DNA of 64,000 nucleotides. It comes from Nakazawaea peltata (lineage: Eukaryota; Ascomycota; Pichiomycetes; Alaninales; Pachysolenaceae). The stretch is from assembly GCA_001599355.1 (NCBI GenBank), contig BCGQ01000005.1:748222-812221 (forward strand), in the 5' to 3' direction. The notes below the pieces were generated by a model that worked only from the letters and a program-made list of their open reading frames with translations, was not told where the DNA came from and did not search any database. Within the stretch, counting starts at the first letter, position 1. Each line of letters starts with the position of its first letter. Shown one piece after another: positions 56,924-64,000 of the stretch. The translations under genes were made by a program, and so were the position numbers.

Positions 56924-57247
56924 ATTAGTTATGAATGATGAGATGTAGGAGAGTAGATCAAGTAATTATAGGGATGAGCAGTTGGAGTATCAGGTAGATC
57001 GAGTCTCAGTAGGCGAAGGACCGGCCCATAGATCATCTCAGTAAGATCAAATCTGCAGATGAAATTATTTCCTAATATAGTAATTCCCTCTAAAGTAATC
57101 AAAATCCATTCTTAGAATTCCCCCATTAAGTACCTTCCTCTTTAAGTAATTACCCTTTGTTTACCCACGCGAAAACAAATCATTTCAAATCTAAACCAAA
57201 ACAAGCCCAATCACTTCACTACAACTCCTCACCTAAAAAGGTTAACA
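56924..57247. other. Intergenic gap between TAF4 and YCS4
   Basis: This is a 324-base tandem gap holding the TAF4 3' end and YCS4 promoter. It is AT-rich and C/A-rich on the sense strand before YCS4. I see no recognisable element. Confidence 0.5.
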
Positions 57248-60200
57248 ATGGATTTCAATCTTTCTGAGTCTCTCACAGCGTTTCAAGATGCTGATAAAGC
57301 ATCCTTTGAAGTCTCAGATCCAGAAAGATACCTCCAAACAGTAACCGACGCCCTCGCGGTATCGTGTGAATCAATTGGAAGAGATGAGATCTTCGAGAGT
57401 ATTCAAGACTTAGTTCATTGTTTTCCGAAGCTTAACGCGAAAACTCAAAGGGCGCTTGGGTATTTGATCTCGTCTTCGACTATGAATATCGCCCAAAACG
57501 CCATTCACCTCCTTGAAGATGGTGATCATGACACTTTCCCAGCCTATAAAAAATACTTGGAATTGTATGGCTACTTGGTGTATTGTTATCTTGACTATTT
57601 ACGTGAACAAGACTATAGTGTGATGAGCAAGACCAAGAAACAGATTGACAAGAAGTCCTTGGAGAGTTTCCAGAATCATTGTCTGCAAATTGAAACCGCC
57701 ATGGAGGCCATCTCTAAAGTGTTCCAAATCAAGCTCTCCAGGTTCTTCGTCACCACTCCAGAACGTGATTTGTTCGTCAGTTTGTTCACTAGACCTATCT
57801 GGGGATTAATGGAGAGTAAAGAAAGAATGAGAGCTCCAGGTGTCAAACTCTTGATGTTCAAATGTATTTGTGAGCTGGTCAAATTCCATGGCCATGCTTC
57901 AGTTGCCCAAAGCTCGATCGTATCCAATTTGACCTTTTTTGAGCATCTTAATAGTCCATTAGCTGAGTTGCTCGCCTCTTTAGCCGATAATTATGATTAT
58001 AGTCAGTTGACAGATGAGGTTCTCCGTGAACTTTCTAATAAAGATTTCGATCCAAATGATGCTACAGGTCCTAAATCCGTGGCTACTTTCTTGTCGAAAT
58101 TATCAGAATTACAACCTAGGATCGTTATGAAACAGATGACTCTTATTGCTCAATTCTTGGATAATGGTTCCTCTTCATTAAGATGTGCTGTCATCGAAGT
58201 ATGTGGAAATATCGTTCTCAATATGTGTAATGAGGATGAATTATTTGAGATTCATAAGAACAATTTGGATAAATTGATTGCTTTGTTAGAGCAAAGATTG
58301 TTAGATCAAAGTCATTATGCCAGAGCTAAATCATTACAGTCGTTGATCTCATTATGTGACTCTAAAAGATCTATTTTGAAACAACATCGGGCTGTTTTCA
58401 CTGAGTTGGCAGTAAGATCTCTTGAAGACAAGAGTTCTCACGTTAGAAGATACGCTATTAAGCTTTTGAGTAAATTGATATTGACACATCCATTCTCTCT
58501 GATGCATGGATCTCAATTGAATAGTGTAGTATGGGGGAAGAGATTGGAGGAGGCTGAATTGCAATTGGAGGAATTGGATCCTAGTTATAAAGAGATGAGA
58601 AGGTTACAGGCGGAGCAGGAGAGAAATGTAGATGAGATGGACATTGATGAAGAGGTTGAGGGCGCTGAGCCTGAGGCTGATGAAGAAGGCGAAGTCGATG
58701 CTGCGGAAACTGATGCTGCCGATGCCGATGCTGATGATGCCGATGCCGATGCTGATGCTGAACCTGAACTATCTCTTCTCCAATCTGACCTGATCCATAA
58801 AGACCAAGAAACCTTAAACAACATCGCCAAACTCAAATTGACCATCCAATACTACATCGAAGCTATCACCTTCATTACCGAAGTTGAAAAAGGTGTCAAA
58901 ATAGCATCACAATTGTTATACTCCAAGAACAAAACAGATGTCATCGAGACTATGGAATTCTTTGTCATTGCTGATGCTTTCGATATCCAAGGGAAAGATC
59001 TCGGTATCCGTCGTATGCTTCATCTTGTTTGGATGAAGAATGGTAATGATGAAGGTGATAATATCCCAAAGAAATTAGTCGAGTGTTACTGCCAATTGTT
59101 CTTGACGGCCCCATCAAATGTTTCAATGGAACAGTCAGCTGCTTACGTAGCCAAGAATTTATGTAAGTTGACGTTTGATTCCTCAGTTGCTGAGCTCGCC
59201 TCCTTAGAAAGATTAGTAGGAATGATGTATGAAGACGACTTGATCAATGAGCTTGTGGTGAAAGTTTTATGGCAAATTTATAGTTTCGAATGCCCTTCAG
59301 ATGCTGATGACCATTCTAAAGCTCAACATTCCAAACAGAGACTCGGTTCAATCATCATTTTAGGTATGGTTGGATTAGCTGATCATGAAGTGATCATGAA
59401 AGGGTTAGATTTACTTCTTAACGTAGGTTTAGGAGCTGTTGGACGTGAGAATTTGATTCTTAATCGTTATTCATGTATCGCTTTACAAAGGATTGTACCA
59501 TCATCCAAACTGAAAGCCAGCTTGGAAACAGTAAAAATCCCTAGAGAAAAAGATATTCTCGATAAATTATCACTGGTTACCTTATTTTATACGGAAGATA
59601 ACGAATGGTATGGAATTTCTGAAGAAGCAATTAATGCTATTTACCGAATTTCTGAACATCCAGATCAATTATGCACTCAAATTATTAAACAAAAAACTTC
59701 CGAAGTGTTTTCTCCATCTGATAGCTCCACGGAGAAATCTGACGTTGCCCAATTGTCTCAACTCCTCTTTATAGTAGGTCATGTTGCTATTAAAACTTTA
59801 GTCCATTTAGAGAAATTAGAGGCTGAATTCAAGAACAAAAAACATCTTGCAGAACAAGCCAAGAATAATAATGACGAAAAAGATAAGGGAGCAGAACAAA
59901 AGAATGAGTTAGAAATGATTGGGGGTACTTCGGAAGATGATTTTGCCGATGCAGTTCATATCATCAAAGAACAAGAGTTATTATACAGTGAGAACTCATT
60001 ACTTTCGAGATTCAAAGACGTAGTCAAAGTGATTTGTTCCAATAACGTTCAATATGATGACCCAATTTTGCAGAGATCTGCTACTCTTTGTTTATCAAAA
60101 TTGATGTTAATCTCATCAAGATATTGTGAAGAAAATTTACCACTTTTGATCACGATAATGGAAAAATCAAAAGATCCAATCATCAGAAGTAATGCCGTTT

Positions 60201-60739
60201 TGGCTCTTGGAGATATGGCAGTAGTATTTAATAATTTAGTAGATGCAAACACCGACTATTTGTACCGTCGTCTCAATGATGACAATATAATGGTACAAAG
60301 AACCTGTTTAATGACTATTACTTTCTTGATTTTGGCAGGCCAAGTCAAGGTCAAGGGACAATTATCTCAAATGGCTAAATGTTTGGAACATAAAGATCAA
60401 AATATCAGTGATATGTGTAAAATGTTCTTTACCGAATTGGCTACTAAAGATAATGCTATTTATAACTCTTTCATCGATTTGTTCTCTGGATTATCGAATG
60501 ATGATGAGTTGCAAGAGGCTCAATTCAATAGAATTGTCAAGTTTGTCGTAGGATTTATCGAGAGTGATAAGCATGTCAAACAATTGACTTCGAAATTGTT
60601 ACAAAGATTGACCAATTCTAAGAACGAGAAGGAATGGAATAATGTTGCTTTTGTATTGAATACTTTACCTATTAAGGATGAGTTACTGGAGGAAGTGAAG
60701 GGTGTTCTTGAGGAAGGATTTAAGATGGTTAGTGTTTGA
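57248..60739 (+). CDS. YCS4: Condensin subunit Ycs4 (Cnd1/CAP-D2)
   Basis: This 1163-residue HEAT-repeat subunit (S. cerevisiae 1176) belongs to condensin, which compacts mitotic chromosomes and rDNA. The N-terminal Cnd1 region spans about 60-170. HEAT repeats follow, for example FLSKLSELQPRIVMKQMTLIAQFLDNGSSSLRCAVIEVCGNIV (about 284-326) and SSHVRRYAIKLLSKLI. The conserved late block is IMEKSKDPIIRSNAVLALGDMAV (about 970-992) with DNIMVQRTCLMTITFLILAGQVKVKGQL. An acidic Ala-Asp repeat (about 489-505) encoded by a GATGCC/GATGCT microsatellite interrupts the middle. Codons favour TTG/TTA and AGA as in its neighbours. Confidence 0.93.
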   Translation: MDFNLSESLTAFQDADKASFEVSDPERYLQTVTDALAVSCESIGRDEIFESIQDLVHCFPKLNAKTQRALGYLISSSTMNIAQNAIHLLEDGDHDTFPAYKKYLELYGYLVYCYLDYLREQDYSVMSKTKKQIDKKSLESFQNHCLQIETAMEAISKVFQIKLSRFFVTTPERDLFVSLFTRPIWGLMESKERMRAPGVKLLMFKCICELVKFHGHASVAQSSIVSNLTFFEHLNSPLAELLASLADNYDYSQLTDEVLRELSNKDFDPNDATGPKSVATFLSKLSELQPRIVMKQMTLIAQFLDNGSSSLRCAVIEVCGNIVLNMCNEDELFEIHKNNLDKLIALLEQRLLDQSHYARAKSLQSLISLCDSKRSILKQHRAVFTELAVRSLEDKSSHVRRYAIKLLSKLILTHPFSLMHGSQLNSVVWGKRLEEAELQLEELDPSYKEMRRLQAEQERNVDEMDIDEEVEGAEPEADEEGEVDAAETDAADADADDADADADAEPELSLLQSDLIHKDQETLNNIAKLKLTIQYYIEAITFITEVEKGVKIASQLLYSKNKTDVIETMEFFVIADAFDIQGKDLGIRRMLHLVWMKNGNDEGDNIPKKLVECYCQLFLTAPSNVSMEQSAAYVAKNLCKLTFDSSVAELASLERLVGMMYEDDLINELVVKVLWQIYSFECPSDADDHSKAQHSKQRLGSIIILGMVGLADHEVIMKGLDLLLNVGLGAVGRENLILNRYSCIALQRIVPSSKLKASLETVKIPREKDILDKLSLVTLFYTEDNEWYGISEEAINAIYRISEHPDQLCTQIIKQKTSEVFSPSDSSTEKSDVAQLSQLLFIVGHVAIKTLVHLEKLEAEFKNKKHLAEQAKNNNDEKDKGAEQKNELEMIGGTSEDDFADAVHIIKEQELLYSENSLLSRFKDVVKVICSNNVQYDDPILQRSATLCLSKLMLISSRYCEENLPLLITIMEKSKDPIIRSNAVLALGDMAVVFNNLVDANTDYLYRRLNDDNIMVQRTCLMTITFLILAGQVKVKGQLSQMAKCLEHKDQNISDMCKMFFTELATKDNAIYNSFIDLFSGLSNDDELQEAQFNRIVKFVVGFIESDKHVKQLTSKLLQRLTNSKNEKEWNNVAFVLNTLPIKDELLEEVKGVLEEGFKMVSV

Positions 60740-61153
60740 GTAGAGTAATATAGTTTATGAAGTGTATTAGGGATACAGTGATAGTAATCAGCTTTTAGTA
60801 GGATGCTCTTAGCGTATGAGTATTCAGGTAGTAAATGACTCATCGTAGTTAGCCGTAGTAATATTGACTCACTGTAGTTAATCATTGTTGTAGTGACTCA
60901 TTGCTTTGACTCATTCACTACACTTACCGTCTCTACCATTGCCCACCTTCTCCAAATCATACCATTTAACCCCCGGATACTACTCATCTGCATCTTCCCC
61001 TTCATTTTTCCACAGTAATTCCTAGGAAGAAGGGTGAAAATATCCGATGAAAAATCGTCTGATAAGAAACGCAGATAAGACCTTTATAAATAGGGAAGTA
61101 GAGTAGATTGTAAAAAACCACCCACCCAATAATCATCTACACTATCAATTGAA
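60740..61153. other. Promoter of the D-amino-acid oxidase gene
   Basis: There is no gene here. It contains the four-site Gcn4-type array listed separately, then a C/T-rich stretch (about 60905-61015) and a TATA-like TTTATAAATA (61082-61091) about 65 bases before the ATG. Confidence 0.55.
60836..60913. promoter_or_regulatory. Array of four perfect Gcn4-type TGACTCA sites
   Basis: TGACTCA occurs at 60836-60842, 60865-60871, 60894-60900 and 60907-60913, spaced 29, 29 and 13 bases, 241-318 bases upstream of the D-amino-acid oxidase ATG. The first two 29-base units are alike beyond the core (both carry GTAGTTA about 10-16 bases in), so the array looks like a decayed tandem repeat. TGACTCA is the exact Gcn4/AP-1 core. 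Confidence 0.75.
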
Positions 61154-62191
61154 ATGTCCGAAACTCACGTCGTTATCGGTGCCGGTATTGTCGGTTTATA
61201 CACGGTCTACTCCCTTGTAGAGAAGGGAGTTCCAGCCTCCAAAATCACAGTCAAAGCTCAGTATCTCCCAATGGATCACTCCACTTATTACACTTCACCA
61301 TGGGCTGGAGGAAACTTCTCGTGTATTTCTCCATCTGATGAAGCTGCTTTGAGACATGACAAGTTCACCTACACTTCGTTATCACAAATCTATCGGAAAT
61401 TGGGACTGGATCCAGAGAATGGTCTCACCATGTACCCAAGTACCGAGTATTGGGACTTTGACCCAGAACCACTGAAGATCGCGTCTCTTAAGAGTTATCT
61501 TCATGATTTCAAAGAGATTCCAAAGGAAGAGTTGCTTGAAGGAACTAAATATGGAGTCAACTACATGACATGGAATTTCAACTGCCCAATCTTTTTATCC
61601 AACTTCAAGAAATACTTGGAATCATTAGGAGTGACATTCCAAAGAGTCACCTTAACTCATATCTCTCAACTGTTCAAGAGTTCTAATACCAAATATGTGT
61701 TCAATTGTACTGGTATTGGGGCCCGTAAGTTAGGTGGTGTAGAAGATACCAAAATGTACCCTACCCGTGGACAAGTGGTGGTGATCAGAGCTCCTCATGT
61801 CAGATATAATATGATTAGATGGGGAACAGATTACGCCACCTATATCATTCCTAGACCAGGTAGAGCCAATGAGCTTGTCTTAGGAGGTTTCATTCAGAAG
61901 GATAACTGGACTGGAGACACTTTCAACTATGAAACCGATGATATCTTGAAGAGAACTACTGAGCTTTTGCCTCAAATCTTAGACAAACCATTAGAGATAA
62001 TTAGAGTGGCTGCTGGGTTGAGACCTTCAAGACATGGTGGTGTTAGAATTGAGAAAGAGATTGTAGAGGATGGTAAGGTTGTGATTCATAACTACGGAGC
62101 TTCGGGCTACGGGTATCAGGCAGGATTTGGTATGGCTAATGATGCTACAGATTTACTTCTTAGTGAGATTTCTATGAGACTGAAATTGTAA
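61154..62191 (+). CDS. D-amino-acid oxidase / D-aspartate oxidase family flavoenzyme
   Basis: This 345-residue FAD enzyme oxidises D-amino acids to 2-oxo acids, ammonia and hydrogen peroxide. The dinucleotide-binding motif is VVIGAGIVGLYTVYSL (Gly9, Gly11, Gly14). SPWAGGNF (about 53-60) is the family's FAD loop. RPSRHGGVRIE (about 292-302) holds the substrate carboxylate-binding Arg, and HNYGASGYGYQAGFG (about 313-327) is the DAO C-terminal signature. D-amino-acid versus D-aspartate preference cannot be told. Yeast DAOs are usually peroxisomal with a C-terminal SKL-like signal; this one ends LKL, a poor match. Four upstream TGACTCA sites suggest control by amino-acid supply. The ATG at 61154 is the first in frame. 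Confidence 0.9.
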   Translation: MSETHVVIGAGIVGLYTVYSLVEKGVPASKITVKAQYLPMDHSTYYTSPWAGGNFSCISPSDEAALRHDKFTYTSLSQIYRKLGLDPENGLTMYPSTEYWDFDPEPLKIASLKSYLHDFKEIPKEELLEGTKYGVNYMTWNFNCPIFLSNFKKYLESLGVTFQRVTLTHISQLFKSSNTKYVFNCTGIGARKLGGVEDTKMYPTRGQVVVIRAPHVRYNMIRWGTDYATYIIPRPGRANELVLGGFIQKDNWTGDTFNYETDDILKRTTELLPQILDKPLEIIRVAAGLRPSRHGGVRIEKEIVEDGKVVIHNYGASGYGYQAGFGMANDATDLLLSEISMRLKL

Positions 62192-62418
62192 GCAGATAGA
62201 CAGGCAAACATACACGCAATGGTATTTTTCGTGACATGAATAAACTTTTTCTTCGTTGTGAAGTCATTCTAATTGATCTTGTAAGGAAGGAAGTGACGCA
62301 ATCGACGCACCACAACAATAATATTTTCTTTAATTGTGTAATATTCTAATTGATAATTGATAATTGATAATTTGTAATTTCTAGTTCTGTGTGCGTTAAT
62401 TGATAAGGTGATACGGTA

Positions 62419-62457
62419 GGGTATAGGGGTAGGGGTAGGGGTAAGGGTAGGGATGGG
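62419..62457 (+). repeat. Telomere-like G-rich tandem (GGGGTA)n
   Basis: Seven G-runs (three or four Gs each) with 2-4 base loops form a GGGGTA-type tandem: 62419, 62426, 62432, 62438, 62445, 62450 and 62455. This satisfies the standard G-quadruplex pattern and resembles interstitial telomere-like DNA. Confidence 0.8.
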
Positions 62458-62659
62458 AAAATAAATGAAAGGGGTGGAGGGCTGGAGGGCTGGAGGGATG
62501 GTGATAGTGATCTATATATTCGTATCTACAATTGATGGTAATACAATAATAAGATTAGTAGTAAAGGTCTTACAGAGGCACCAATATTTCTTTACCCGTG
62601 CCACCCCACATCCACTCCTTCTTAATCCCACCCACCATTTAATCCCACCTCTTTTTCTT

Positions 62660-62885
62660 GTTTCACCCCTTTTAGATTTTTTATCCTTTTTACCTTTTTC
62701 TCTCTTCTCACCTTTTCACCCCTTTTCTCCTTCTGCTTTACCCTTTTCTCCTTTTCTGCTTGCCTCTCCTTTCTCCTTTCTCCTTTCTCCTTTTTCCTTT
62801 TTCCTTCCCCTTCTACCTCTCCTTTTCCCTACATTTTCGTTCCTTTTCTTCCCCCTTTAATTTCCGTCTCCAAATTTTCCCTCTC
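62660..62885 (+). repeat. Polypyrimidine tract upstream of SOG2
   Basis: About 225 bases of C/T-rich sequence with few purines on the sense strand, including four perfect CTCCTTT units (62766-62793) and variant TTTTTCC repeats. It ends about 150 bases before the SOG2 ATG. Confidence 0.75.
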
Positions 62886-63031
62886 TTCTCTCCGGATCGT
62901 GCAAAAATCAAATTTTTTAAATCGATCCATCTCTCAATTCACAAATCAACACTTCAATCATAGAGCGCTGGACGCCATACTGAGATCCAAATCTCCACCC
63001 TTCCACATTACACTGTCATTGGATCGTGATA

Positions 63032-64000
63032 ATGTCGCTCAATACCGCTAATTCCGGCGCTAACTCAAGCGCCATAACTAGCGCCAATACCGCCATCACC
63101 GCCCCTACAAACGTGCCCAAACAATCTTCACGTACCAAATTACTTCATCACGTCACCGAAGAACTCTCAAAAATAGAGTCCCTCCCGATAGATGAGCGCG
63201 AGCTCAACTTGCTGGACATGAACATAGTCTCAATACCACTGGAAGTAATAGAACTTCTCAGAGATAACGTATCGAAGCTTTTATTACACAGTAATTTGAT
63301 CCCTCAGATCCCCAATTTCTTCAACCAATTGACCACTTTGAAGTATCTCGACTTGCATGCGAATAGACTCACCGAGTTCCCGCAACTGATCTGCCATCTT
63401 ACCGGCTTGGAAGTATTGGATCTTAGTGGGAATCAGATCAAAAAACTCTCCCTCAATTTGGGTAATATGACAAATTTACAGCTCTTGAACATCAAAGATA
63501 ACAAAATTGAGTACTTGCCATCTTCAATTTTGGAGCTCTCCAATTTGAAAGTGTTAGAATTGGGTGAAAATCCATTGATTCAGCCCTCTTTACAACAAAT
63601 TTCAGAATTTAAGAAGAGTTCTAAAGATTGGATCGAGAAATTGAAGATTTATTTGCATGAAAACGGGAAAAGTATAGACAAGAAGATTCAGGAGGTTGAT
63701 CGTAATAACTCTGTCGATCACCATATCTCCAGTAAAGCTGCTAAACGGATGGGTTTCATCGTCAATAAGAAACCTTCACAGGGATCCATTCCTTCTACTG
63801 AGGAAGAGATCCGGTCACTGCTGCAATTGCAGATGGAAAACAACAACAAAAACTTACACCAACATTCCTTATCACAGCCAGATTTAATGAAGCCCAATAA
63901 TACTTCACCAATCACACCTTTAACTGGTACCAGACTGAGATCAAGAGCTCTGACTGTATCACTCAGAGAAGGAGCTCAAAGTGCGGCCGATATTCCCGTC
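63032..64000 (+). CDS. SOG2: Leucine-rich-repeat protein, Sog2-like (RAM network), 5' part only
   Basis: The frame opens at ATG 63032 (MSLNTANSGANSSAITS) and stays open for 323 codons to the window edge, with no stop. After a Ser/Ala/Asn-rich start, a tandem of leucine-rich repeats spans about 65-200 (LNLLDMNIVSIP, LKYLDLHANRLTEFP, LEVLDLSGNQIKKL, LQLLNIKDNKIEYLP, LKVLELGENPL). Then come SSKAAKRMGFIVNKKPSQGS and a Ser/Asn-rich region. LRR plus an MGF-type motif fits Sog2, which works with Mob2, Cbk1, Kic1, Hym1 and Tao3 in the RAM pathway for polarised growth and daughter-cell separation. Without the C-terminal half the name is tentative. CTG sits at a consensus LRR leucine (LLDMN). Confidence 0.7.
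   Translation, partial: MSLNTANSGANSSAITSANTAITAPTNVPKQSSRTKLLHHVTEELSKIESLPIDERELNLLDMNIVSIPLEVIELLRDNVSKLLLHSNLIPQIPNFFNQLTTLKYLDLHANRLTEFPQLICHLTGLEVLDLSGNQIKKLSLNLGNMTNLQLLNIKDNKIEYLPSSILELSNLKVLELGENPLIQPSLQQISEFKKSSKDWIEKLKIYLHENGKSIDKKIQEVDRNNSVDHHISSKAAKRMGFIVNKKPSQGSIPSTEEEIRSLLQLQMENNNKNLHQHSLSQPDLMKPNNTSPITPLTGTRLRSRALTVSLREGAQSAADIPV

Larger units (their letters stand above)
62192..63031. other. Intergenic region with G-rich repeats and a pyrimidine tract
   Basis: This 840-base gap has no gene. It holds a TTGATAA tandem (about 62350-62372), seven runs of three to four G (62419-62457), a GGAGGGCT repeat (about 62476-62500), and a pyrimidine tract of about 225 bases (62660-62885) with four exact CTCCTTT units (62766-62793). 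An open frame through the tract is low complexity and not credible as a gene. Confidence 0.6.

Noticed and set aside
62465-62860. 131-residue open frame through the pyrimidine tract
   Set aside because: Its product is a Ser/Phe/Pro/Leu low-complexity string that simply reads the CTCCTTT repeats.
1-64000. Mobile or virus-derived elements and CRISPR arrays
   Set aside because: No reverse transcriptase, integrase, transposase, capsid-like frame, long terminal repeat or regular spacer array was seen.

Overview
This window is nuclear DNA of a budding yeast (Saccharomycotina), outside the Saccharomyces cerevisiae branch. The evidence is gene content (MUP1, QCR6, CWH41, RRN6, VPS13, PSG1, RCL1, YCS4 and SOG2 orthologues), compact spacing, and introns with near-invariant GTAWGT donors and TACTAAC branch points. 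I count 28 genes, all apparently intact except the last, which runs off the right edge. Eight carry one 5'-proximal intron (RPL2, an RRM protein, RPL8, an unknown gene, MCH1, SEC22, MVP1, COQ10), more than the S. cerevisiae orthologues have. CTG falls where families conserve leucine (SOG2 LRR, TRP5 beta domain), so CTG probably encodes Leu. I saw no transposon, virus-derived element, tRNA, rRNA or CRISPR array.

Layout. 1-6.2 kb: a Con7-like zinc-finger regulator and the methionine permease MUP1, with 2 kb of non-coding DNA between them. 6.8-18.4 kb: a vacuolar-type ABCC transporter (YBT1/VMR1 family), RPL2, a two-RRM protein, QCR6 and RPL8. 18.6-31 kb: a run of minus-strand genes, CWH41 (glucosidase I), RRN6 (Pol I factor), TRP5, two unrecognised genes and MCH1. 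31-43 kb: FMT1 and the 9.8-kb VPS13 gene. 43-56 kb: PSG1, a class II aldolase-like enzyme, SEC22, a DCS1-type decapping scavenger, MED4, MVP1, COQ10, ALE1, RCL1 and TAF4. 57-64 kb: YCS4 (condensin), a D-amino-acid oxidase and partial SOG2.

Most genes are housekeeping and do not form a metabolic cluster. The best signals are in regulatory DNA. Four perfect Gcn4-type TGACTCA sites lie in a degenerate 29-bp repeat upstream of the D-amino-acid oxidase gene, and two more lie upstream of TRP5. The two ribosomal-protein promoters share an exact 13-mer and an exact 16-mer in the same order. RPL8 also has a Tbf1-like palindrome, RCL1/TAF4 share an inverted pair of A/T-mirror elements, and QCR6 has two CCAAT boxes. 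Promoters repeatedly carry long pyrimidine-rich stretches on the sense strand. Three N bases in RPL2 all fall on third codon positions, which suggests collapsed paralogues or alleles. I found no clearly new multi-gene system.
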